Shown piece after piece: positions 1 to 10,644 of a DNA stretch of 64,000 nt. The notes under the pieces were generated by a model. That model did not search any database and was not told the origin of the DNA. It saw only the letters and a program-made list of their open reading frames with translations. The stretch is from positions 423,001-487,000 of the forward strand of contig JAPJBO010000038.1 of NCBI GenBank assembly GCA_030068145.1, written 5' to 3'. The stretch is from Diplonema papillatum. Lineage: Eukaryota; Euglenozoa; Diplonemea; Diplonemida; Diplonemidae. The translations under genes were made by a program, and so were the position numbers. The stretch's first letter is position 1. Every line of letters starts with the position of its first letter.

Positions 1-780
1 TTTTGCGAAAAAAAAAAAAAAAAAAAAACGAGTTCCCTCTACTATTCTTTTCCATTCCAAGTGACACAATTGGGGGACCCATGACGTGGGGTTTTCTACG
101 ATGGGCTGAAGGAAGGGGGTTTCCCTCAGGGGTCTTATTGTGTGGTACCAGCTTCAAACAGACGTCTGAACGCAGCCGAGAAAGGGAGAAGCAGGATCGC
201 GTTTTTCATGGCATAGCGGATTGAATTCAAGTCAGTTGGAAGATCTCCTGCATATATATGTGGCCATCCTAGTTTCACGGAACGCAACCCTATGATCCAT
301 CTGTTTTTAGCCCTCGGAAGCTGTCGTGGAACACCACATCAACCTGGAAACCCATCCCCCTGTAGAGGAGAAGATGAAAATGGGGGGGAGGTGGGGAAAA
401 AAAGAAGAATTCTTTTTTAACGGTAGAGACAGTCGTTGTTTTTTTCGTTCTGCTCTTCCTGCTGTCGTCCTTCTATATTGTGGTCTTTCCATTTTCTTTT
501 CCTCTTGAGCACAACACGGCAGCTTTGCGTTGCGGTGCAACATCGCGTGAAAGAAGGCCCGGAAGAAATAGGGATCCTAAAAGGACCCTAAAAGACCTCT
601 GTTTTGCAAACCAGGGGCTCCCAGCAGCCAAAAACGCGAAACCTACCACTCGGGTGGTCCTGAAATGCTCGGGAAATCCAAAATAACTGGTCGGATGCTT
701 GTTTGGGCTGAAATAATGGCCGCAGAATGCAAGCGCAGTGAAGCCAGCGCTGAGTGAAGGTGACGTCCTGGCCGCCGGGT
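1..780. other. Unassigned AT/GC-mixed sequence
   Basis: Begins with a run of A after TTTTGCG. Only short open frames occur, none with recognisable domains or clear splice-bounded coding. Nothing is assigned here. Confidence 0.5.
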
Positions 781-1961
781 GCGGTAACATGCAGGGTCCA
801 AACCTTGTGTCTTTTTAAAACGCTCCCGCGGAGCCGATGGACCCCAAAAAAAAAAGTTGGAAAAAAAAAATTCGCTCAACTTCATCAAAAATTACTGCAG
901 AGTTTGTTCCAAAATTTTAAAATTCAAAAAACCCAATTTTTTTCCAGAATTTTTTTTTTTGCCATTTCCAGGGTTTTTTCTAGGATTTCAAATTTTCGAG
1001 CTGGTGTGGGGAAACTTTTCGACGCGTTTTCAGAGCCGAATTGCCAAGCAATCCACGCAAATTGCGCTTTGTGGTGCTGGCTGCGGGCTTTTCCCCCAAG
1101 GCAGCTTAGTTCGACGTTCTCCTGGTGCCTATTAGGCCGGTTAGTTCGTTGTCTTCACATGGGTTCAGTTGCCACAGCAGGAAGGGAGTGAACGAGGGTT
1201 GTGTCACAAAAAAACGGGTGCTGCATTTAGGAATGATAGTCGTGGAACAACCTGGGACAGATCCCACTATGCAGAATTGGCCTTCGCCTGCACAAAGTTT
1301 AGGCGACGGCTCGGGACCATCTCGACAAAACGGTCAACAACCTTCTCCAAAAAGACCATCGAAAGCTCTGGTGGACCCTCGATACGGATGCGCAGGATCA
1401 TATCCAAATGTCCGCTCGTGAGCCGGTTCCTTAAAAGATCCAGGGTGTCTTTGAGAACACTGAATGATCGCTCAACAGCACTCGTCCCTGAGGGATAAGT
1501 GGCGACCAACCGCATGGCGGAGACTGCACGTGGAGACTGCACGTTCTGCCGCCTTGTCATCCCGGTTCCTGGTACCTATTACGAAGCCGTTGAGAACCTC
1601 CTCCAGTGTCATCTCGTTTTCGTCGGCGCCGCACAGGGGCTCGTTCTGTACTCTCTCAGGTGGGTCTCGTCGCTGGTTGTCAACACGTGCTGCATTTCCT
1701 GCCTGTCTCGTCTTTTTTTCTTTCTTCCTTTCTCTTCTTTTTTCTGCCCCTTTTTTCGCACTTCTGGAGCGATTGCGTTGCGATGTGGGGTCGCAGCTTT
1801 TCTGGCGATGCTGCAATGAACAGAAAAAAAAAAACCCACTCCAGCCCACTCAGATTTTCGCCAAGAATGTGGAGTGGGGAAAATCCCCACTCCAGCCCAC
1901 CCCAGAAAAAACCCTGATAATTTCCAAAAAGACACAAGGTTTTGACCCTGCATGGTACCGC
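781..1961 (-). mobile_element. Decayed hAT-family DNA transposon
   Basis: Seen: imperfect terminal inverted repeats at 781-815 and 1926-1961 share CAGGGTC and AACCTTGTGTCTTTTT read inward, and the inverted match continues outward through GCGGTA. Between them, on the minus strand, lies a hAT C-terminal dimerisation domain. The CAGGG start suits hAT elements. At about 1.2 kb the element is too short for a whole hAT transposase, so it is internally deleted or decayed. The flanks show no clean 8-bp target-site duplication, because the outward sequence is also inverted. Confidence 0.6.
1267..1560 (-). pseudogene. hAT transposase C-terminal dimerisation domain (relic)
   Basis: The minus-strand frame reads YPSGTSAVERSFSVLK and then LRNRLTSGHLDMILRIRIEG. 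This matches the hAT dimerisation signature (a proline followed by S-x-A-x-V-E-R-x-F-S, then R-N-R-L, then a hydrophobic I/L helix). No upstream catalytic core or BED zinc finger is recognisable in the frames around it, so this is a transposase remnant. It lies between the inverted repeats of the element described at 781-1961. Family identity is fairly secure; activity is not expected. Confidence 0.65.
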
Positions 1962-2035
1962 GCGTTTTTGACGCGGTGGATGCCGACGACAGCGGGCTGC
2001 TGGCATTCAAGGAGTTGATCAAGTATAGCCGGTCC
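1952..2035 (+). CDS. EF-hand-like coding patch (exon fragment)
   Basis: The frame reads RVFDAVDADDSGLLAFKEL. The loop D-A-D-D-S-G-L-L-A-F-K-E fits the 12-residue EF-hand calcium loop: acidic at 1 and 3, Ser at 5, Gly at 6, hydrophobic at 8, Glu at 12. It abuts the right end of the hAT relic, so the host exon may have been interrupted by that insertion or may begin at an unrecognised acceptor. No second EF-hand is visible nearby, and the frame then becomes Arg/Pro-rich and is probably non-coding. Extent and gene identity are unresolved. Confidence 0.4.
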
Positions 2036-3779
2036 GGACGTCGTGTTCCGGCACGTGGTCGGCGACGCGGGCAATCTCATGAGTCGCCCCCGCCATGCTC
2101 ACCCGAGCTGCTTGTCTACGCGACCCAGGCTACGCCCTTAGTCATGATCGTGCAACCACGAGTTTTAGGACAAACAGAAACTAAAGGTAACCTGAACCAA
2201 TTTGGACGCGTTTCGGCCCGGAATTCGGGAAGCTTTGGAATGTTCGCACATTCTGCCGGTCCCATCATTTGTGTAACGGAAACATGAAACGAGTGCAAAA
2301 GCTGCTTGGGTCGGTATTCAAAATACCCCCAGGGAAAAGTCCAAAACTTTCAGAACCTCCAAAAGCCCTAAACTTTATCTCTAAAAAGTCCAAAAAAAAA
2401 AAAAAAATCCGGTCCAAAGAAATTCCGGTCCAATTTTTTTCCGAACGCGGTTCCCAACGCGATTCCTTACTGTGCGATAGACGAAAGCTGGGGGTCAGTT
2501 GTCTGCACGAGCGTCATTCAGTTCTGCAGGAATCAGTTACGGAAGTGTTATACAGCTTGCCTGCCTCATGCTCTTTCGCACTTACTACTAGTAGCTCCCA
2601 ATGCCCGATAGACAGTGCGTTGTGAATTCAAGCTAGCCCGAGGCGGTGATTTTTATTGTCGTTGTGAACAACCGAAGATGCGAAAGAAGCTGCTTCCACA
2701 AATAGTACACCGGTTACGCGTTTCACCTTACATGAAGCGAGACCAAAGGATCGTTAGCCATGCTTTCACAACCGAGGATCGGTACTGAAGATCGTGTATC
2801 GAGCAAGCTTTTACCCGTATGCTCTACGCGAGATTTCTGTTCCCGCTGAGCTTGCCTTAGGACACCTGCGTTAATGTGTAGCAGATGTGCCGCCCCAGCC
2901 GAACTCCCCACCTGACTGGTGTCTCCAAACAAGGATTCGCGAGCTGAAGCCCGTTTGTCGTTACTGTGTGGTAGACCCGACGAGTAGAAACCAGAACCTG
3001 CTGGTGTCCCACCCGACGAAAGCTTTGAGCAGTTGATTGGTGGGCTCAATGGTCGTCTGCACGTCCCGAAAAGACAAAGAAACGTGACTTCCGGGCATTC
3101 GACATGCCCGGCCAAAGCACCACGACGTGTTGACTGGCGCACAACGCACGCGCCACAGGCTACAAGACTGGTTTTCCGCGGCGGCGTGAAAGAGGAAGTC
3201 TCCAAGCACGCAATAATAGAGTCCCTCCAACACTGGAAAGCGGAGCACATAGCAGTGAGCAACGGGGCACTATTTGTGGAATGTGCGCAACACAAAGCCT
3301 TGCATGCAAACAGTTCACAGGCGGACAAAGCCAGCACCTGTTGCACATTCATGTTGGGAAGCTCGGCAAGAAGACCTGCCGACCATCTCTCATTTCTTCG
3401 TGGGTTTTAGGGAACCCACTACTGTAAATGCACTGTGTCCGGTGCGATGCCAAGGCGATAGGAGCGCCATGAGCGACAAGCCGAATCTACGGACCAGAGT
3501 TTGAATGTGGTCGATAGCCCGCATTATGACCAGTGTCTGAGACCTGTCACGACATGTCTCTGACCTCACCGTAGGGATAGCACTGTCGTTTGAACTATGT
3601 TGCTAAGCCATACAAGCTCAGGGACTTTCCCAAGAAACCAACCAAAACCCTCGCCACTCGGCCTGTCTCGCGAAAACTGGGGTTGCCCAGGTGGTTTGTG
3701 GTGTCTGGGCACCGGTGGTCACCTCGAAAACTCTCAAAACACCCAGGACTTGGGTCCAGGTTAGGTGGTTTTTGTTTAA
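2036..3779. other. Unassigned region
   Basis: Only short frames are seen, including a 209-residue minus-strand frame (2723-3352) with no recognisable domain and a Cys/Ser-rich composition typical of chance. The stretch 3045-3090 resembles parts of 31090-31170 and 37700-37770 (GTCC.AAACAAAC..GTCGAAAGACACC-like), pointing to an old dispersed repeat. Confidence 0.4.
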
Positions 3780-3865
3780 ATCACTAGTCATTTTTACTAG
3801 TGCACCAGTCATTTTTACTACTGGCACTAGTCATTTTACTAGTCAAAATTTTGACTAGTAAAACC
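3780..3865. repeat. ACTAGT-rich direct and inverted repeats with 30-bp palindrome
   Basis: CAGTCATTTTTACTA-like units recur and are followed by a perfect 30-bp palindrome at 3834-3863. Each 15-base arm reads TTTTACTAGTCAAAA or its complement, with no spacer. It could extrude a cruciform or form a hairpin. Confidence 0.85.
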
Positions 3866-3929
3866 ACTATAGTCAAAGTCAAAGTACGTGCGCTCGGCTA
3901 AGGCCGGCGCGTGGCGAGACTGGAGGCAG

Positions 3930-4215
3930 CAGTTAAAGTTCGGGGAACAGCAAAGTTCGGGCGAAGCTAAGTTCGGGTGAGCAAAGTTCTGGTGAAGCTA
4001 AGTTCGGGCGAAACAAAGTCCGGGCGAAGCTAAGTTCTGGGTGAAGCAAATTTCGGGTGAAGCAAAGTTCTGGTGAAGCAAAGTTCGGGCGAAGCAAAGT
4101 TCGGGTGAAGCTAAGTTCGGCGTGAAGCAAAGTTCGGGTGAAGCAAAGTTCGGGTGAAGCTAAGTTCGGGCGAAACAAAGTTCGGGCGAAACAAAGTTCG
4201 GGCGAAGCAAAGTTT
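3930..4215 (+). repeat. 16-bp minisatellite (GAAGCAAAGTTCGGGT family)
   Basis: About 17 units of a 15-17 bp motif vary between AGCAAAG and AGCTAAG and between GGGCGA and GGGTGA. The same satellite, reverse-complemented, lies at 34880-35155, next to the same tRNA-like repeat. Confidence 0.85.
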
Positions 4216-4259
4216 GGGTCTGGTGGCACAGTACCCGGGGGGGAGGCCCCCCCCGACTC

Positions 4260-4592
4260 ACCCGGGGTAGCCAAATACCGCGAGATACTGAGAAACTCCG
4301 CAAAAAACGCAACTTTCGGGCACATTAGACCCCGAAACGCAACAAACCTCGAAAACTATCTTCGACCGGGAAAATGTCATGGGCGGGGTTCGAACCCGGG
4401 CCTACCGGCCTGAAGGCCGACACCCGGTCACTCTGCCACCCGCATACCTTTCGGAAGGGTAAAAAAAGCTTGCTCCGCACTATTATCTAGTCCAAAAACT
4501 ATACACTTTCGCAACATTAAAAGCCGGGTTGGCTCGAATAGAGGCTATTCACATTGCATGTTCATAGGACCTCCAGTCTCGAAAAAGTCCTT
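4260..4592 (-). repeat. tRNA-like dispersed repeat, copy 1
   Basis: A unit running from CCGAGATACTGAG-like sequence through a tRNA-like core (4376-4446) to GACCTCCAGTCTCGAAAAA. The whole unit is shared in inverted orientation with 34505-34840 and in part with 9357-9590. It is attached to the 16-bp satellite on its left. Confidence 0.75.
4376..4446 (-). ncRNA. tRNA-like Pol III unit, copy 1
   Basis: On the minus strand a box A-like TGGCAGAGTGACCGG is followed by a perfect box B (GGTTCGAACCC) and a short T run. The middle arm folds as CGGCC-TTCA-GGCCG, a 4-base loop that cannot carry a normal 7-base anticodon loop. It is therefore a tRNA-derived sequence, as in SINE heads, and probably not a working tRNA. 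Confidence 0.5.
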
Positions 4593-4813
4593 GACTAGTG
4601 CACCATGTGTCGGCCCTTATTTTTATGGCTTGCCGTGCCGCCATTTGTCCGCCACCGGGGATGCTGTCGGGGGGGGAGTTCTCCGCTATGCCGGCAAGTG
4701 TCCGCCAAAGTCTAAGTTACACGTTCCCTACAACTACTACTTCTTCGGTTATCCTGGCTGATCTGAAAGGGGGAGGTGGAGGGGGTGTGTGAGCTGAGGG
4801 GGGGAAGCCGGAC

Positions 4814-5241
4814 ATGCTGTGCACGGCGGCAGCTGTCGCATGGCTGCTGTCCGCAACGCCGCTGGCGGAAGAGCCGTCGTCGCTGGTGCCAGAGGACTTT
4901 GACTTCAACGCTCCTTACGACGAAGAACCGTCGGAGCCTCTCGACCCGCCCGAGTCAGTGGCATGCCCTGCAGACCAGTACCTGGTGGACGGCCTCTGCA
5001 CACAGTGTCCGCGTGGCACCGTCAAGGCGCCCTCCGCCGACGAAGAAGCCGCGAAGCCCTGCGAGAAGGCGACGTGGGTCCGGTGGGCGACCCGCGGCGC
5101 CGACGCCGCCGTCGACACGGCCCTGTTTTCGTCGGTCCTGGCCGCGGGCATCGCCGGCGGGGGGCAGATCGTACGGGAGGTGACGCCGACGTTCTTCTGC
5201 ACGTACGACTCGTCTGCGGGGGATTTCGCCCGTACTCCGAG
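4814..5241 (+). CDS. Exon 1 of a probable secreted or type I membrane protein
   Basis: ATG at 4814 starts a frame with a signal peptide (MLCTAAAVAWLLSATPLA), then an acidic linker and a small Cys-rich module (C-P-A-D-Q-Y-L-V-D-G-L-C-T-Q-C-P-R-G-T). That spacing resembles GCC2/GCC3 or ephrin-receptor-like extracellular modules. A hydrophobic Ala/Gly stretch near residues 100-115 precedes TPTFFCTYDS. Coding composition stops at the repetitive GTGTGCTGTGTG tract, where several GT donors are possible. The donor after 5241 leaves phase 2, which does not match the phase-0 start of the next visible exon, so either a nearby GT is used or a small exon was missed. Function is unknown. Confidence 0.55.
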
Positions 5242-5525
5242 GTGTGCTGTGTGTTTTGTTGTGTTGTATTGAGCTGTGCATTGTCTGTTCTGTAGAGTTG
5301 TGTTGTATTGAGTTGTGCATTGTCTGTCGTGTTGAGTTGTATTGTATTGAATCGGCCGGCCATCCATGATTGATGGTGTGATTCGCACCCTTTCTAAAAA
5401 TCGGACGACCTGACGCACATGTGAGTGCCAAGTTCAATACATGCGGAAAACACGTGCGAAAACACGTACGAAATTCCACGATCTCAGTCACGTGCGTTTG
5501 CGTTTGTATTGAATCGGCCACATAT
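5242..5525 (+). repeat. TTGTATTGA-rich imperfect repeats at intron start
   Basis: Imperfect units of GTTGTATTGAGTTGTGCATTG recur from 5250 to about 5350, and TTTGTATTGAATCGGCC recurs at 5343 and near 5506. This looks like intron sequence following exon 1. Confidence 0.6.
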
Positions 5526-5527
5526 TA

Positions 5528-5682
5528 GTTGACGGGAAGCGTTTACCGTTTACTGCAACTAAACGTTAGTAAACGGGAAGCGTTTACCGTTTACTGCAAC
5601 TAAACGTTAGTAAACGGGAAGCGTTTACCGTTTACTGCAACTAAACGTTAGTAAACGGGAAGCGTTTACCGTTTACTGCAAT
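5528..5682 (+). repeat. 41-bp tandem repeat, about 4 units
   Basis: Units with GGGAAGCGTTTACCGTTTAC recur at 5540, 5581, 5622 and 5663, an exact 41-bp period. Each unit contains the dyad GTAAACG/CGTTTAC. The array lies in the putative intron. Confidence 0.9.
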
Positions 5683-6048
5683 CACTGCCCGGTCCGCCCC
5701 CCCCGCCGTCTGTTGCGCGATTCTGTTCCGTCGCTTTTTCTCGGTTAGTTTGTTCACGTCTCTTTTTTCGTTTCACAATCATACGCTGTTGGAGGAAGTG
5801 TGAAGCTCGCCACAGCCCTATAACGGCGGTGTCTTATTCAATTGCCGCACGCGAAATCCAAGGGAGACATTCATTTTCGACCGTTCGTGAAATCTCGTAG
5901 TGGATGCAGGAAAAACAGTGTTCTGACTAGTCGTATTACTACCGAAAAGTGCTTACTTGCGGTGAAAATGGCCCCACTCAAGTCCGAGGGATCCGGGCTG
6001 ATGACACTTTTCTTATTAACCAGTCTGGGTGGGAGCCTAGTCGCGCAC

Positions 6049-6440
6049 TCGATACATGTCGGCTTCCTACTCATGGGGGACCAAGGTAGGCACTCTCACG
6101 CCTCAAAACCGGACCAACCACTGCAAGGGATAGGTCCGGCATGTGTGCCGTTTACGGGATACATGTCGGCTTCCTACTCATGGGGCACCAAGGTAGGCAC
6201 TCTCACGCCTCCAAACCGGACCAACCACTGCATGGGATAGGTCCGGCATGTGTGCCGTTTACGGGATACATGTCGGCTTCCTACTCATGGGGCACCAAGG
6301 TAGGCACTCTCCTCAAAACCGGACCAACCACTGCATGGGATAGGTCCGGCATGTGTGCCGTTTACGGGATACATGTCGGCTTCCTACTCATGGGGCACCA
6401 AGGTAGGCACTCTCACGCCTCCAAACCGGACCAACCAGTC
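6049..6440 (+). repeat. 107-bp tandem repeat, about 4 units
   Basis: ACATGTCGGCTTCCTACTCA starts near 6054, 6161, 6268 and 6371, so the period is 107, 107 and 103 bp. Units are nearly identical, apart from small deletions in the third. Short plus-strand frames across it are repeat artefacts. Confidence 0.9.
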
Positions 6441-6717
6441 TATCAACAAGGGGCGGGCCTGCTCACATTTGCCGAAGCCACTCCTCCGAGCCTTCACTCC
6501 TCTAAGAATTCATCCACGGTCACACGGAGACACTAAAGCCCCCGGAGTTTCAAGCGAACTTTAACTCTAAAAAACCCTCAGCTCGAGCGCGGATCCTGCG
6601 GTATGTCGTGCCTTCCGCGGCACCACGCAGCTTGCCGCCCCTCGTTGCCGCTTCGCAGCTTGCACGTACGTGGTATGCTGCCGCAGCGCTTCCAACTACT
6701 TTGAGTCGTAAAAATTT

Positions 6718-7435
6718 GTTGCATTCGTGTGTGGGCCTTTGAAGCGTGGATGATGCCTCTCGCGCTGCTCCCCTTGAGGCTCCTGGCTCATGCCAAAGCG
6801 CCGCCGCCCGGGTTAAGGGGTTGCGGCATCAGGCGTGGGCCAGGGCCAGGGAGGCTGTTTGGGAGGGGAATTTGTTGCATTAGTGTGTGGTCCTTTTTAA
6901 GATGGATTGTCTCTCTCCCTTAGGGTTGCCGCCCGAGGGAACCGGCTGTGAGCCGAAACTCGACGCCGGTCTCTCCGGATCGCACCAGGAGAGAACTTCG
7001 CGGCGGATCACAAAGCACCCGCCCTGCACGAGGCACGCGCCCAAGACCCGTGCACGGCTACCGTAGCACCCTCCATGTTTGCACCTTCCTCGGATGCTAC
7101 GGTCGGGAAGGGGCGACGATGTAGTTGGGAAGACACGTTCCCCTTCCCCGCGTTCTGCGTGTGGGGTTACCACCGGGCAACTGCCGCAGCAACCGCAGAT
7201 ACGTCCTTCGCCCTTGGCTCACTTTCGGGAGGTGTCGCGGCTCACCTACCAGTGTGTTCCTGGTTGTTGCCCTAATTTGTTGCATTAGTGTGTGGGCCTT
7301 TGAAGCGTAGATGATGCCTCTCGTGCTGCTCCCCTTGAGGTTCCTGGCTCATGCCAAAGCGCCGCCGCCCGGGTTAAGGGGTTGCGGCATCAGGCGTGGG
7401 CCAGGGCCAGGGAGGCTGTTCGGAGGGGTCACCAC
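6718..7435 (+). repeat. Duplicated block with TTTGTTGCATT.GTGTG boundaries
   Basis: The block 6718-6870 is repeated almost unchanged at 7275-7430. Both begin with TTTGTTGCATT.GTGTGGGCC and contain CGCCGCCGCCCGGGTTAAGG. The short sequence TTTGTTGCATTAGTGTG also occurs at 6860 and 7590, and a related form at 58167, which suggests it is the end of a transposable unit. Confidence 0.7.
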
Positions 7436-7589
7436 CCACCGTTCGCGGGCTTCGTTACTTCACTGCCCCCGGCTCCCCGGCCTTCGTCATCCCGGGGGAG
7501 GGTTCCACGGCCATCCCCCCCCGCGTGGGGAATGGACTGGTGCTGTGCCGCGGGTCCTTCCGTGCGTTCTCGCGACGTCGCCGCTGTCA

Positions 7590-8135
7590 ATTTGTTGCAT
7601 TAGTGTGATTGTCAGGCCTTCGACTACCCTGAGCAACGCACTATGCACACTCCGTGTCTACGTCACAGCAGATGGAACGCGTCTGTTGCGCCGCCGCGGA
7701 GGCGGCCTGCGAGTTGGGTGTCGTTGTGGCCTTCCGGCCGGAGCCATCGTTGGGTGACCCTTCGCTCGTCTCTTCGCGTTTGCATCGTCGGTCCAGACAT
7801 GAAGGAGAACGGCTTGTAGTATGGTCAAAACTTGAACCCATTACGGTCCCAAAGCTGAACCCCATTCCCAAACTTTGAACCCATTTTGGTATCACCCAGT
7901 GAGTCGGTCACTGAATTACGTTAGTACCGGTACAGTGTTAGGACCAGTCACCAAGTCCAGGGTGCCCCCGACACTTCTACTGTTTTTCCACTTTCCATCC
8001 CCAGCCCCGTGCGTCGGACGGACGCAGCCGGGGGCTGCGCATTGGGCGGCGTTCGTCGGGCGGGGGTGTCGGCCCGGAGTTGCGGCGTTGGCAGTTGAGT
8101 GCGCGTCGGCGCCGCCGCGCTGGGGGGTGCGTCCA
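7590..8135 (+). repeat. Dispersed repeat shared with 58166-58480
   Basis: From TTTGTTGCATTAGTGTG through GATTGTCAGGCCTTCGACTA and the GC-rich GGACGCAGCCGGGGGCTGCG segment, this matches 58166-58480 in the same orientation with indels. No open frame is conserved between the copies. It lies inside the putative intron between exons 1 and 2. Confidence 0.75.
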
Positions 8136-8474
8136 ACTACTTTGAGTCCTTTTATTCTCTTCGGGTGCGAAGACGTGCTCTTACATAAGCGCCAGCTTGA
8201 AAGGAAACGCTCGACGATCCTGCCCGACAAAAGAACCGAAGGGATCCCAAGTGCTGTGACTACCGAACCACGTGTTGAACGGGCGTGAGGTCATGCGGGT
8301 CTACCCCTACACGACAAAACACACAACCACAACAGGTCAAAGTCCTGAGTGAGGAAACAACACACGGTGGTGTAAGCGAAGAACAACTTAGTACGTACAC
8401 GACTCATGACCCATACAAGGCGCACTACGCAACAGATAAACAATCAAGCAACACGTAACATGCATCAGACAAAC

Positions 8475-8586
8475 GTATACACACACACAAACACTACCCA
8501 TGATTGATTCCAACACACAAACACTACCCATGATTGATTCCAACACACAAACACTACCCATGATTGATTCCAACACACAAACACAG
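8475..8586 (+). repeat. 30-bp tandem repeat ending at a splice acceptor
   Basis: Three and a half units of ACACTACCCATGATTGATTC with CACACAAA linkers, exact 30-bp period. The last partial unit ends in ACACAG, which serves as the apparent 3' splice site for the next exon. Confidence 0.85.
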
Positions 8587-9138
8587 CTCTGGGCGGAGGC
8601 AGTGACCGACCAGCCATACGGCGTCTGCTCCTTCGTGGACCGAGACGTGGACTGGTCAGCGATCGGGCTGCCGTCGGCGGAGATCCAGTCGTGCGAGTCG
8701 TCGGAAGCGGGCGACCTGGCGCCCGGCCTGCACATCGTCGACGCCGTCGCCTGCGACCCCGTCCAAAACAGGGCGGATTGGGTAGACCCTGTCTCCGTCG
8801 GCAGCTGCGTCGAGATGCCGTCGGGCGCCGGATACTACATCGTCACGCTCTGCAGCCGGAAGGACGCGATATCGTACAGGGCGTACTGCGACGAAGATTG
8901 CGCCGTCTGTGGCGTCGCGGTGGAGGAACCGGAGACGATCGGCGAGTCCTGCCAGCAGAACACAGGCGGCAGCGCAGACCGGTCGACCACGTTCGCCGGC
9001 ACGTGCCCGAAGGACAGCAGCGTGTACCACGTTTCGGTGCGCCCGCAGCCCTCCGCCGGCCTCGAGCCCGCCGCCGCCGTCCTTGCCGCTGTTTTCCCCC
9101 GTCTGCTCGCCCCGCTCGTCTACCTACCCTCCGAACAG
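8587..9138 (+). CDS. Exon 2: Cys-rich extracellular segment
   Basis: A 184-codon phase-0 exon bounded by ...ACACAG and CAG/GTGCTG. It encodes a Cys-rich sequence beginning LWAEAVTDQPYGVC, with about ten cysteines, including the pair C-D-E-D-C-A-V-C, then a C-terminal Ala/Leu-rich stretch ending LPSEQ. High GC at third positions matches the other host exons. No known domain is recognised. Together with the signal-peptide exon upstream and the transmembrane exon downstream, it is best read as ectodomain. Both ends are phase 0, matching the start of the next exon. Confidence 0.6.
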
Positions 9139-9155
9139 GTGCTGTCCTTTTTTGT

Positions 9156-9348
9156 GTAATCACAACGCATTGTAATGATTGTTGGGTACTAAAAATTAGT
9201 AGTTGACAGCGTCGTACATGGTACTTTGGTAATCACAATGCATTGTAATGATTGTTGGTACTAGAAATTAGCAGTTGGCAGCGTACTACATGGTACTTTG
9301 GTAATCACAATGCATTGCAATAATTGGTACTAAGAATTAGTAATTTCT
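9156..9348 (+). repeat. 72-73 bp tandem repeat, 2.6 units
   Basis: GTAATCACAA.GCATTG starts at 9156, 9229 and 9301, immediately inside the intron after exon 2. Units include ATTAGTAGTTGACAGCGT and TACATGGTACTTTG. Confidence 0.85.
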
Positions 9349-9356
9349 ACTAAGTA

Positions 9357-9590
9357 AACCTCGAAAACAATCTTCGACCGAAAAAGTGTCATGGGCAGGG
9401 TTCGAACCCGGGCCTACCGGCCTGAAGGCCGACGCCTGGTCACTTAGCCACCCGCATACGTTTAAAGCTAGCTCGGCGCTATCCAAAAAAACGTTACACT
9501 TTCTTCATGAAGAAAAGCCGGTTTGGCTCGAATAGAGGCGATTCACGTTGCATGTTCGTTAGGACCTCCAGTCTCGAAAAAAGGGAGTTG
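9357..9590 (-). repeat. tRNA-like dispersed repeat, copy 2
   Basis: Same family as 4260-4592, lacking the satellite tail. The core at 9387-9456 carries the box B GGTTCGAACCC on the minus strand, the CGGCC-TTCA-GGCCG arm and a T5 run downstream. The outer end GACCTCCAGTCTCGAAAAA is conserved. It sits in the intron between exons 2 and 3. Confidence 0.7.
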
Positions 9591-9979
9591 GGGTAGCAGC
9601 CTGCTGCGAGGCTGACAGATGAGCAGCGCCACCCTCCTCGAACGCCTTACGGTTCACACACACATGATTCCCTCGATGAATCGGGAGAACCAGGCACCAA
9701 CCGGCAAGTACCCGGCCCACGAGGCAAAAACCAGGCGAGAACTCGGCACAATTCTGGCAATGGCTAGCCAAAGAGAGTAAAAGAGTGAAAGAGTACGTAC
9801 AGTAGTGAGTAGAGAAAAGAACGAGCGTAAAATATCGGAGGTAGCACGAACTACCAGACCGGCGGAGGCCACCGCAAAAAGATTTCTTACCTTTCCCTTA
9901 TCCCTCAAAACCAGCACCAATAACAACGACCCCACCCCTCTTTACAACTTTCTATTTTCTATTTTGCATCCCTTTCCGG
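9591..9979. other. Intronic sequence without recognised features
   Basis: Short frames only, no domain. A short CCGGCAAG-ACC.GGC motif here resembles text at 10550-10600, suggesting a further minor repeat. Confidence 0.35.
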
Positions 9980-10440
9980 GGCAGCAGTCAGTTGTGAGAC
10001 TGACAGGTGAGCAGCGTCACCTCCCCTAGCGAGCTCTCGGATCAAGCTGCGTCTGATGCAGCTGTTGTATGGATCGCCTACATACACTCAGCCGCGCGTG
10101 CCTTCATTGCGAAGGTTACTGCTGCGGCCTTCTGGGTGGCAGCTGTGTCAGGTCAAGTAGCGAGAACTGAGGCCCTGTGATGGCTGAGTGCACACGTAAG
10201 CAGGGCTGCATCCTCGTGTTGTAGCCGTGTTGTGTATAAGGCTTCGGGGGGGCCTGGTCAACCACCTTATCAGTATAGGGCACAAACCTTTCTCGACAGT
10301 GATTGGACAGTCGGGATTGCCGGGGGCGGGTCTCCATGAAGAAGAGAATTGTAAAGCTAGACCTGCCCCCTGCGCCTGCTGTCTCCGGCTGCTTCGGCAG
10401 ACGACACATACTACTACTACTACTACTACTACATCCCTTT
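9980..10440 (+). mobile_element. SINE-like repeat family, copy 1 (long form)
   Basis: A non-coding unit of about 450 bp starting GCAGCAGTCAGTTGTGAGAC and ending in CTTCGGCAGACGACACAT plus a (TAC)n tail of about 8 units. Related copies lie at 15848-16421, 32858-33248, 45232-45600, 57660-57895 and 60897-61270. The lack of coding and the variable microsatellite tail fit a SINE. No clear tRNA-type box A/B was found. Confidence 0.6.
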
Positions 10441-10644
10441 CCTAGACGACATCTTCCTCGAAGAAGACTTGATGCTAGCATCAACCATGCGTGAGAGGCA
10501 GTGCTCTGCCTAACATTGAACTAAGATTTTCCCCCCGGCAAGAATTCGGCACAATGAGAAACCAGGCGCAAAACCGGCAAGAACCAGGCAAACCCCGCGA
10601 GAACTCCCGGTGTACGTATGCATACACAATACTACAATCCACAG

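Noticed and set aside
8656-9206. Arg-rich frames on both strands over exon 2
   Set aside because: They are shifted or antisense readings of a GC-rich exon; only the frame with spliced phase-0 ends looks like protein.
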